Positions 8,014-14,172 of a DNA stretch of 14,322 bases are shown here, one piece after another. Position numbers and translations under genes: made by a program. The notes beneath the pieces were generated by a model, which saw only the letters and a list, made by a program, of their open reading frames with translations, was not told the origin of the DNA and ran no database searches. The DNA is from Flavobacteriaceae bacterium (GTDB taxonomy: Bacteria > Bacteroidota > Bacteroidia > Flavobacteriales > Flavobacteriaceae). Within the stretch, counting starts at the first letter, position 1. Every line of letters begins with the position of its first letter. The DNA is taken from NCBI GenBank assembly GCA_023301205.1, contig JALZVC010000267.1, positions 1 to 14,322 on the forward strand, given 5' to 3'.

Positions 8014-9075
8014 CTAAACTCTGTATAAAATGGCGTTGATATTCATTCCTGCACCAACACTTGCAAACATAATTAGGTCTCCTTTGTTTACCTCATGGTT
8101 TTCTATTTTACCTTGCAATACAAGGTCGTAAAGAGTAGGTACAGTGGCAACGCTAGAATTACCTAATGTGTTTATACTCATGGGTAAAACAAATTCTGGG
8201 GCTTCCATATCATATAGTTTGTAAAAACGTTTGATAATAGCTTCGTCCATTTTTTCGTTGGCTTGATGTATAAAAACTTTTTTAAGTTCTCCTATAGCAA
8301 GTCCGCTTTCATCTAAAGTGACCTTCATAGCCTCTGGCACATTAGTCAAAGCAAAATTATAGATTTTACGACCGTACATTTTTATGTAACGTCTTTTTTC
8401 TGTTATTTCTTGATTGTTCGTTTCTCCAAAGAAGATAAAATTTACCTCGTCATAGGCAAAAGTTGCGCTTTTGTGTGCTAGAAAACCAGCGGTGTTGTCG
8501 TCTGTCGCTTCAACAATGGTAGCGCCTGCGCCATCACTATAAATCATTGAGTCTCTATCATGTGGGTCTACCACTCTAGAAAGCGCTTCTGCACCGATTA
8601 CAAGACAGCGTTTTGCCATTCCAGATTTAATATAGGCATGTGCTTGTATCATTCCTTCTACCCAACCTGGGCATCCAAAAAGTAGGTCGTAGCCTACACA
8701 ATATGGATTTTTTATTTTTAGCTTATGCTTTACTCTAGAAGCAAGACTAGGTACGGTATCACTCTGTAAGTCATTATGTTTTACGTCTCCATAATTTTGA
8801 GCTACAATAATATAGTCTAACGTTTCTTTGTCAATTCCGGCATTTTCAATGGCTCTTTCTGCAGCAATTAGAGCCATATCACTCGTGACAAAATTCTCTT
8901 CAAGATAACGTCTTTCTGCGATACCTGTTATCGCTTTAAATTTTTCGATAATTACGTCATTTTCATTCGAAAATTTAGTTCCATCTTCATTAAAAAAGTC
9001 GTGATTGCCAAAATCTTTATTTTTAGCAATATTCACGGGGATATAACTTCCTACTCCAATAATCTTCGTACCCAT
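8014..9075 (-). CDS. 3-oxoacyl-ACP synthase III-like condensing enzyme (KAS III family)
   Basis: A thiolase-fold enzyme of 353 residues, expected to join an acyl thioester to an extender or a second acyl group in the cytoplasm. Seen: active-site Cys135 in LLFGCPGW, His270 in FIHQANEKMDE, Asn306 in LGNSSVATVP, and the glycine-rich C-terminal FASVGAGMNINA at 337-348. This Cys-His-Asn triad is that of FabH-type KAS III. None of the housekeeping fabH neighbours (plsX, rpmF, acc genes) is present, so a secondary lipid or polyketide role is more likely than bulk fatty acid initiation; this is inference. OleA-like head-to-head condensation is an alternative that sequence reading alone cannot exclude. 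It is the first gene of the minus-strand cluster, with a 206-bp upstream gap to gcvP. The start ATG has no Shine-Dalgarno sequence, as is usual in this phylum. Confidence 0.88.
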   Translation of the reverse strand: MGTKIIGVGSYIPVNIAKNKDFGNHDFFNEDGTKFSNENDVIIEKFKAITGIAERRYLEENFVTSDMALIAAERAIENAGIDKETLDYIIVAQNYGDVKHNDLQSDTVPSLASRVKHKLKIKNPYCVGYDLLFGCPGWVEGMIQAHAYIKSGMAKRCLVIGAEALSRVVDPHDRDSMIYSDGAGATIVEATDDNTAGFLAHKSATFAYDEVNFIFFGETNNQEITEKRRYIKMYGRKIYNFALTNVPEAMKVTLDESGLAIGELKKVFIHQANEKMDEAIIKRFYKLYDMEAPEFVLPMSINTLGNSSVATVPTLYDLVLQGKIENHEVNKGDLIMFASVGAGMNINAILYRV

Positions 9076-9205
9076 AATTATAAAATATTTTGTCTAAAAT
9101 ACATAAAACACCACGAGAAATAAGTTATTTGAGCCTATTTCCATTTTAATTGTGAGATTCATAATATTTACAATTTGAAATAATAATTCCGCAATTTTTA
9201 TGCCT

Positions 9206-9246
9206 TATTTTAAGAATAACTAAAACGCAATTCTTAGTTTAAAATA
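9206..9246 (-). terminator. AT-only hairpin downstream of gcvP
   Basis: TATTTTAA (9206-9213) is an exact inverted match of TTAAAATA (9239-9246). Inside it ACTAA (9219-9223) can pair with TTAGT (9234-9238) around a 10-base loop, leaving five unpaired bases (GAATA) on one side. It lies about 36 bases past the gcvP stop, where a terminator is expected, but has almost no GC in the stem and no clear T-run after it. The rest of the 9076-9281 gap shows no gene. Confidence 0.33.
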
Positions 9247-9281
9247 CCATTTTGCAATGCCTTTCCTATTTCCGAAGTGAA

Positions 9282-12125
9282 TTACATATATGCCTCGATA
9301 GGTTCGCACGTGCAAATTAAGTTTCTGTCTCCATAGGCGTCATCTACACGGCGTACAGATGGCCAGAATTTATTATCACTAATATATTCAAGTGGAAATG
9401 CTGCCTGTTGTCTCGTGTAAGGGAAATCCCAAATATCACTGGTAAGCATCGCCTGTGTGTGTGGTGCGTTTTTTAATACGTTATTCACATTATCTTGAGC
9501 TGCGGTATCTATCTCTTTTCTAATAGAAATCATCGCATCACAAAAACGATCTAGCTCCTGTTTGCTTTCGCTTTCTGTAGGCTCTATCATCATTGTTCCT
9601 GCTACAGGAAAAGAAACGGTAGGTGCGTGAAAGCCATAGTCCATTAATCGTTTTGCTATGTCAGTCACTTCTATGCCTTGTTCTTTAAATGGTCTACAAT
9701 CAATAATCATCTCGTGGGCTGCACGACCTTTCTCTCCAGAATAAAGGGTTTCATAATGCCCCTTTAATCGCTCTTTGATATAATTTGCATTTAAAATCGC
9801 GTATTCGGTAGATTTTTTAAGACCGTTTTCTCCGAGCATACAGATGTAGGCATAGCTAATTAAACAAGCTAATGCGCTCCCCCAGGGAGCTGCAGAAATC
9901 GCAGTGATTGCAGATTCTCCACCAGTAGGAATTACAGGATTTGAAGGTAAAAAAGGAACAAGTTGTTCTGCTACACAAATTGGGCCTACCCCTGGACCAC
10001 CACCTCCGTGAGGAATAGCAAATGTTTTATGTAAATTAAGGTGACAAACATCTGCGCCTATAGCTCCAGGATTTGTCAACGCTACTTGCGCATTCATATT
10101 TGCACCATCCATATAGACTTGACCACCATTATCGTGTATCAAGCTAGTAATTTCTTTAATCGCAGATTCATAAACACCGTGCGTAGATGGATAGGTCACC
10201 ATTAAAGCAGCAAGGTTATTTTTATGTTCTTCAGCTTTTGCTCTTAAATCATCAATGTCAATGTTTCCTTCTTCGGTCGCTTTTGTAACGACAACCTTCA
10301 TCCCCGCCATTACTGCACTTGCAGGATTAGTTCCGTGAGCAGATGATGGAATTAAACAGATATTTCTATGATGGTCATTTCTAGATTCGTGATATGCTTT
10401 AATAACCATCAAACCTGCGTATTCGCCTTGCGCGCCACTATTAGGTTGCAAAGATGTTCCAGCAAAGCCGGTGATTTCTGTGAGCTGCTCTTCTAATTTT
10501 TGAAGCATAAATTGATATCCACCAGCTTGCTCAACAGGAACAAAAGGATGCATATTACCCCACATTGGGTCACTTAATGGTAACATTTCTGCAGCAGCAT
10601 TAAGCTTCATCGTACATGAACCTAATGGTATCATAGAATGGTTAAGTGCAAGATCTTTGCGTTCTAATTTTTTGATATAACGCATTAATTCGGTCTCACT
10701 ATGGTAACTATTAAAAACTTCATTTGTAAGAAACGTAGTTTGTCTGGCTACGCTATTGGGTATTGCTTTACCTGTGATAAGTTCTTTAAGGTAAAATCGA
10801 TCTTTACTTGCAGCTTCAGCAAAAACACCAATAATAGTATTGATGTCGTTAAGCGTGGTCGTTTCGTTTATAGATATAGAAATCGTCTCATCATCTCCAT
10901 AGTAAAAATTTATTTCTTCTGCTTCGGCTATAAGATTTATTTTAGAGCTGTCTGCTTTTACGGAAATTGTATCAAAGTAAAATTCATTGGCTTGATAAAA
11001 TCCTAATTTTTCTAAAGCGTCTGCAAGTGTAGCAGCTTTGTCGTGTACTTGTTGGGCTATAAATTTTAAGCCTTCTGGTCCGTGGTATACAGAATACATT
11101 CCGGCCATAACCGCAAGTAAAACTTGAGCTGTACAAATATTACTAGTTGCTTTATCACGTTTAATGTGCTGCTCACGTGTTTGTAATGCCATACGCATTG
11201 CACGATTGCCATCCATATCTTTTGTTACCCCAATGATACGACCTGGAATATTTCTTTTGTATGCTTCTTTTGTTGCAAAAAACGCTGCGTGTGGTCCTCC
11301 ATAACCTAACGGTATTCCAAAACGTTGGGTTGTACCAACGACTACGTCAACCCCAAAACTACCTGGTGCTTCTAATAGTACTAAGCTTAAAATATCTGCG
11401 GCAACGGCTACTTTAATGCCTGCGTCATTTGCCGTACTTACAAAATTTTTATAATCGTAAACCTTACCGCTTTTACCTGGATATTGCAAAAGAGCTCCAA
11501 AAAATGAATCAGAAAAATCAAAGGATTCATGTTTACCTACAACCAGTTCAATACCAATAGGTGAAGATCTTGTTTCTAACAACGAGAGCGTTTGTGGTAA
11601 GATTTCTTCGGAAACAAAAAACTTATTTGCACCGCTTTTCTTTTGCTCACGATTTCTAACAGCAAATAATAATGCCATAGCTTCTGCGGCTGCAGTGCTC
11701 TCATCTAACAGCGATGCGTTTGCTAGTTCCATACCCGTAAGGTCAGTGACCATGGTTTGAAAATTAATCAAAGCTTCAAGGCGCCCTTGCGCAATCTCTG
11801 CTTGATAGGGCGTATATGCCGTATACCAGCCTGGGTTTTCTAATATATTACGCTGTATAACCGGTGGCGTGATGGCTTGATGATATCCTAAACCAATGTA
11901 AGACTTGAATATTTTATTTTTAGATGAAAGTGCTGTGATATGCTCCAAGTATTCATATTCACTCATCGCATCATCAAGCGTTAAGTCTTTATTTAATCGA
12001 ATATCATTAGGGATGGTTTCGTAGATAAGTTGCTCCATCGATTCAACCCCAACGGTTTTTAGCATACTCTCAAGGTCAGCTTTGCGTGGCCCTATGTGTC
12101 TAATGGCAAAAGAATCTGTCTTCAT
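9282..12125 (-). CDS. gcvP: Glycine dehydrogenase (aminomethyl-transferring), glycine cleavage P-protein
   Basis: The P-protein of the glycine cleavage system: a PLP enzyme that decarboxylates glycine and passes the aminomethyl group to lipoyl-GcvH. Cytoplasmic. The 947 residues match the usual length of the fused, single-chain form (N- and C-terminal halves of the two-subunit type in one protein). Seen: N-terminal FAIRHIGP at 6-13; YTAYTPYQAEIAQGR at 101-115; LGYGGPHA at 273-280; MIPLGSCTMKLNA at 498-510; HGTNPASA at 597-604; the PLP Schiff-base Lys700 in HLNLHKTF (695-702); and the glycine-rich GGGGPGVGP at 707-715. gcvT and gcvH are not adjacent, so the system is split. A candidate -7 box and a small hairpin lie upstream. 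The assignment and start are secure. Confidence 0.97.
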   Translation of the reverse strand: MKTDSFAIRHIGPRKADLESMLKTVGVESMEQLIYETIPNDIRLNKDLTLDDAMSEYEYLEHITALSSKNKIFKSYIGLGYHQAITPPVIQRNILENPGWYTAYTPYQAEIAQGRLEALINFQTMVTDLTGMELANASLLDESTAAAEAMALLFAVRNREQKKSGANKFFVSEEILPQTLSLLETRSSPIGIELVVGKHESFDFSDSFFGALLQYPGKSGKVYDYKNFVSTANDAGIKVAVAADILSLVLLEAPGSFGVDVVVGTTQRFGIPLGYGGPHAAFFATKEAYKRNIPGRIIGVTKDMDGNRAMRMALQTREQHIKRDKATSNICTAQVLLAVMAGMYSVYHGPEGLKFIAQQVHDKAATLADALEKLGFYQANEFYFDTISVKADSSKINLIAEAEEINFYYGDDETISISINETTTLNDINTIIGVFAEAASKDRFYLKELITGKAIPNSVARQTTFLTNEVFNSYHSETELMRYIKKLERKDLALNHSMIPLGSCTMKLNAAAEMLPLSDPMWGNMHPFVPVEQAGGYQFMLQKLEEQLTEITGFAGTSLQPNSGAQGEYAGLMVIKAYHESRNDHHRNICLIPSSAHGTNPASAVMAGMKVVVTKATEEGNIDIDDLRAKAEEHKNNLAALMVTYPSTHGVYESAIKEITSLIHDNGGQVYMDGANMNAQVALTNPGAIGADVCHLNLHKTFAIPHGGGGPGVGPICVAEQLVPFLPSNPVIPTGGESAITAISAAPWGSALACLISYAYICMLGENGLKKSTEYAILNANYIKERLKGHYETLYSGEKGRAAHEMIIDCRPFKEQGIEVTDIAKRLMDYGFHAPTVSFPVAGTMMIEPTESESKQELDRFCDAMISIRKEIDTAAQDNVNNVLKNAPHTQAMLTSDIWDFPYTRQQAAFPLEYISDNKFWPSVRRVDDAYGDRNLICTCEPIEAYM

Positions 12126-12133
12126 ATAAATAG

Positions 12134-12148
12134 TGTGGAATCACCACA
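12134..12148 (-). promoter_or_regulatory. Short hairpin just before the gcvP start
   Basis: TGTGG and CCACA form a perfect 5-bp inverted repeat with a 5-base loop, ending 8 bases before the gcvP ATG. In the mRNA it would sit where the ribosome lands and might limit initiation or bind a regulator. Chance occurrence cannot be excluded. Confidence 0.3.
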
Positions 12149-12206
12149 TTTTATAGTTGTTTTTTTATGAAATATAAATACCAAAAAGCATTTATAATAA
12201 GTAGCA

Positions 12207-12214
12207 CAAAAATA
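12207..12214 (-). promoter_or_regulatory. Candidate -7 promoter box of gcvP
   Basis: The minus strand reads TATTTTTG, an exact TAnnTTTG match, 81 bases before the gcvP start codon. No good -33 TTG is present at 17-23 bases upstream. If it is used, the leader is about 75 bases and carries the small hairpin at 12134-12148. Confidence 0.4.
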
Positions 12215-12280
12215 CAATTTAAACCCTACACTTTAAAGGAGTTTAACATTACTGAATGATAACTTTTCAACGATAATTTA

Positions 12281-12382
12281 ATGGGGTAATTTTTAATCTA
12301 ACACTTGACTAAGTGATGAGAAGCTTTGTGTTTATATAGCATATTAGCCCCATCAAAAAAGATGCTTGGCTCTAACAGCCAA
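12281..12382. repeat. Possible structured RNA or regulatory stem-loop cluster
   Basis: ATGGGG (12281-12286) pairs exactly with CCCCAT (12348-12353), and TAAT (12287-12290) with ATTA (12343-12346), leaving one bulged G. The stem encloses the small CACTT-GACT-AAGTG hairpin (12302-12315). The CAT of the right arm is also part of the CATC/GATG hairpin at 12351-12364, so the two folds exclude each other. TTGGCT-CTAAC-AGCCAA follows at 12366-12382. On the minus strand that last hairpin is followed by a run of six T after four bases, as in a terminator. Which strand is transcribed is unknown. Confidence 0.35.
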
Positions 12383-12409
12383 TAATTACTAACAATTCTT
12401 TCTTATTTT

Positions 12410-12424
12410 ACTGTTTAAAACAGT
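12410..12424. promoter_or_regulatory. 15-bp perfect palindrome, possible operator
   Basis: ACTGTTT-A-AAACAGT has perfect 7-bp arms around one central base, 93 bases upstream of the UbiA-like start. The one-base centre suits a dimeric DNA-binding protein better than an RNA hairpin. A single AT-rich palindrome of this size could also arise by chance. Confidence 0.33.
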
Positions 12425-12516
12425 CACTTAGGCAATATCGTCTGAGAGAAATAACAGATTTTTTTTTAAGTAATTTTAAATAAAGTTTGTTTTGATTGTT
12501 TTTATAAATTTACAAG

Positions 12517-13341
12517 ATGAAAATAGTAAAAGCGCTATTTGCGTTTTATATTAATAGTAGTATTCACGTAGCTTTTGCGGTGACTGCTCTTTTAGGTGTA
12601 ACACAGCTAAACTTTACTATTAATCTAGGCTGGGTTTTTTATGCATTCGTTTTTTTAGGCACTATAACGGGTTATAATTTTGTGAAGTATGCTAAAGTTG
12701 CTGGATTACACCATAGGAGTCTAACGCGAGGACTCAAAGAGATACAGGTTTTTTCTATGATTTGTGCCTTTTGTTTAGTGATTGTTATTACACAACTGCC
12801 AATTAATCTATTGCTTTATATCCTCGGATTTGGGGTGATTACCTTTTTTTATGCGGTGCCTTTTGCATTGGGTTATAACTTAAGATCAATAACTGGAATA
12901 AAGATATTTGTTGTAGCACTAGTTTGGGCAGGAATTACAGTAGTTGTCCCGCTGGTTTTAGGTCAAGAACAATTTACTACACAAGTAGTATTAGTATTTC
13001 TACAACGATTTATGCTCGTTATTATTTGGATATTACCCTTTGAGATTAGAGATGTCTCCTACGATAAATTGTCGTTAAGTACAATGCCACAGCAACTGGG
13101 AGTTAATAGAACAATAGTGGTCGGTCTTTTGCTGCTTGTAGCTGTTTTAGGGATTGAGTTTTATAACAATAATGGCCAGTTAGGGAACATTTCCGCAGCA
13201 ATTATTATGTGTTTGCTTTCTGGGATAGCCTTGATAAAGTCTAAAAAAGCACAAGGAATTTACTTTGCTTCTTTTTGGGTAGAAAGCATTCCTATAGCTT
13301 GGTTTTTAGTTGTTCATTTCTTTTTCCAATTTAGCTTTTAA
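12517..13341 (+). CDS. UbiA-like multi-pass membrane protein with degenerate first Asp motif
   Basis: A 274-residue, very hydrophobic inner-membrane protein with about eight or nine membrane segments (near 12-30, 36-52, 76-93, 97-117, 129-149, 157-174, 199-215, 225-240, 250-272). Seen: the second UbiA-type Asp motif as RDVSYDKLSLSTMPQQLG at 178-195 (Asp179, Asp183), and the FYAVPF loop at 111-116 followed by GIK at 127-129, both features of the UbiA prenyltransferase fold. The first NDxxDxxxD motif, which binds the Mg-diphosphate, is replaced by YNFVKYAK at 53-60 and has no Asp. Canonical prenyl transfer is therefore doubtful. Its last 36 bp overlap the converging small Cys/His gene. The ATG at 12517 opens directly into the first hydrophobic segment and has no recognisable Shine-Dalgarno sequence. 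Confidence 0.75.
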   Translation: MKIVKALFAFYINSSIHVAFAVTALLGVTQLNFTINLGWVFYAFVFLGTITGYNFVKYAKVAGLHHRSLTRGLKEIQVFSMICAFCLVIVITQLPINLLLYILGFGVITFFYAVPFALGYNLRSITGIKIFVVALVWAGITVVVPLVLGQEQFTTQVVLVFLQRFMLVIIWILPFEIRDVSYDKLSLSTMPQQLGVNRTIVVGLLLLVAVLGIEFYNNNGQLGNISAAIIMCLLSGIALIKSKKAQGIYFASFWVESIPIAWFLVVHFFFQFSF

Positions 13342-13563
13342 ATCGTCCTTAGCTGTTTTTGGCATAGTCGTTAGTCGTGCACGACTGCATGCTTTACTAA
13401 GTTCTGTATTTAAAGCAGAATGTGTTTTGCATAATTTACAGATAAAAACGTGCATTTTATATTGTGCAATTTCCTTAGGAGTAGCTTCATTGTACTGTAT
13501 TTTGTCACAGAAATGTGCATTTGTATCACAGTCAATACTATATTTCTTTAGTAGTTGTATCAT
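13306..13563 (-). CDS. Small Cys/His protein, probable zinc-binding anti-sigma factor (ZAS-like)
   Basis: An 85-residue soluble protein. Seen: Cys12, Cys19, His38, Cys42, Cys45 and Cys59. His38-xxx-Cys42-xx-Cys45 is the H-x3-C-x2-C ZAS motif of zinc-binding anti-sigma factors, and Cys12 lies 26 residues before His38, the spacing of Cys11 and His37 in Streptomyces RsrA (family knowledge, from memory). The tail (about 68-85) is Lys/Glu-rich and helical. There is no transmembrane segment, so it would act in the cytoplasm. Its ATG is one base after the stop of the ECF sigma gene, the classical sigma/anti-sigma order with translational coupling. It runs 36 bp into the 3' end of the UbiA-like gene on the other strand. 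The opposing open frame here gives a Cys/Ser-rich protein without family features and is rejected. The anti-sigma role is inferred. Confidence 0.75.
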   Translation of the reverse strand: MIQLLKKYSIDCDTNAHFCDKIQYNEATPKEIAQYKMHVFICKLCKTHSALNTELSKACSRARLTTMPKTAKDDLKAKLEKEMNN

Positions 13564-13564
13564 T

Positions 13565-14116
13565 TTATAACCAATTGTTTTTCAGGCAACCTGTAAGAGA
13601 TGTTCTTGCTCTATGTATAATCACCCAAAGGTTAGACGGAGTAATATTATAAACATTACAAATTGCTTCGGTATCAAAATTATCAATGGTTTTCATTTTA
13701 AAAATTGCAGCTTGCTTTTCAGGTAGTAAATCTAGACATTCATGAATTGCATCTGCTAATTCATCGTTTTCTATAGTGTCTTCTGCTGTCTTATCAAAAG
13801 GGTCACTCACGCGTTCTGCTATCCAGTCTCCATCAGAATCTTCGCTATTATATTGCATCCGCACTTCAGCCTTTCCTTTATTGCTGTTGACCTTGCGGTA
13901 ATGATCTATAACTTTTCTTTTAAGAATAGAAATAAGCCACGTGCGTTCACTTGCCTCTCCTTTAAAGTTTTTTGCCGATTTAAGACCTGCTAAAAAAGTT
14001 TCGGAAATTAAATCTTGTGCAACCTCATGGTCATTAACACGCACAATAGTGTAATTATATAGGTAATCACTATAGCGATCTACCCATTTTGATGCATCTA
14101 TAACATGGTTTGACAT
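13565..14116 (-). CDS. ECF-type RNA polymerase sigma factor (sigma-70 family)
   Basis: An alternative sigma factor that directs RNA polymerase to a small set of promoters. From the ATG at 14116 it has 183 residues. Seen: region 2 at about 12-75, including the QDLISETFL helix (34-42) that contacts core and the WLISILKRKVIDHYRK helix (60-75) that recognises the -10 element; an acidic linker (about 90-118, rich in Asp/Glu); and region 4 at about 122-176, with LPEKQAAIF (131-139) and the recognition helix around TPSNLWVIIHRAR (159-171). An upstream in-frame TTG at 14134 adds six residues but overlaps a candidate -7 box, so ATG is chosen. It is followed after one base by the ZAS-like gene. Upstream, 56 bp away, an SRPBCC-type gene ends on the same strand. 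Confidence 0.92.
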   Translation of the reverse strand: MSNHVIDASKWVDRYSDYLYNYTIVRVNDHEVAQDLISETFLAGLKSAKNFKGEASERTWLISILKRKVIDHYRKVNSNKGKAEVRMQYNSEDSDGDWIAERVSDPFDKTAEDTIENDELADAIHECLDLLPEKQAAIFKMKTIDNFDTEAICNVYNITPSNLWVIIHRARTSLTGCLKNNWL

Positions 14117-14122
14117 AGAAGT

Positions 14123-14130
14123 CAAAAATA
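14123..14130 (-). promoter_or_regulatory. Candidate -7 promoter box of the ECF sigma gene
   Basis: The minus strand reads TATTTTTG, an exact TAnnTTTG match, ending six bases before the ATG at 14116. If used, the mRNA would have only a few leader bases or none. No matching -33 element is seen at normal spacing. Confidence 0.38.
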
Positions 14131-14172
14131 ACAAAGTTTAACCAACTATTTACTTACATGAATTGTTAAAGT

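Larger units (their letters stand above)
12126..12516. other. 391-bp divergent intergenic region with clustered inverted repeats
   Basis: This AT-rich stretch separates gcvP (leftward) from the UbiA-like gene (rightward). No frame codes for a credible protein. It holds the candidate gcvP -7 box and five inverted repeats in the 12281-12424 part: a long-range stem 12281-12290 with 12343-12353; CACTT/AAGTG at 12302-12315; CATC/GATG around six A at 12351-12364; TTGGCT/AGCCAA at 12366-12382; and the ACTGTTT/AAACAGT palindrome at 12410-12424. Because the genes diverge, these are not expected to be gene terminators. No known riboswitch consensus was recognised. No exact -7 box precedes the UbiA-like gene. 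Confidence 0.5.

Noticed and set aside
9094-9101. TATTTTAG on the minus strand as the -7 box of the KAS III-like gene
   Set aside because: It matches at seven of eight positions and no TTG lies at -33 spacing. Such near matches are common in AT-rich DNA.
9190-9235. Two CGCAATT direct copies in the gap between the KAS III-like gene and gcvP
   Set aside because: Only two short copies with unequal context and no further repeats. Consistent with chance.
10701-11006. 101-residue plus-strand frame inside gcvP
   Set aside because: It is antisense to a fully conserved region of gcvP and has low-complexity Lys/Phe/Tyr-rich content.
12126-12424. Glycine riboswitch upstream of gcvP
   Set aside because: A glycine-responsive leader would make sense for gcvP, but the conserved tandem aptamer sequence elements were not found on the minus strand.
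12442-12447. CTGAGA, reminiscent of the TPP riboswitch core
   Set aside because: The other conserved TPP elements are missing nearby, and no thiamine gene is adjacent.
12486-12512. TTTG plus TAAATTTA as a promoter for the UbiA-like gene
   Set aside because: The -7 box has one mismatch at the key final G, the spacing to TTTG is only 15 bases, and transcription would begin at the ATG. Too weak to call.
13310-13570. 86-residue plus-strand frame opposite the small Cys/His gene
   Set aside because: It has no recognisable family features. The minus-strand frame has the sigma-coupled start and the H-x3-C-x2-C motif, so the plus frame is the shadow.
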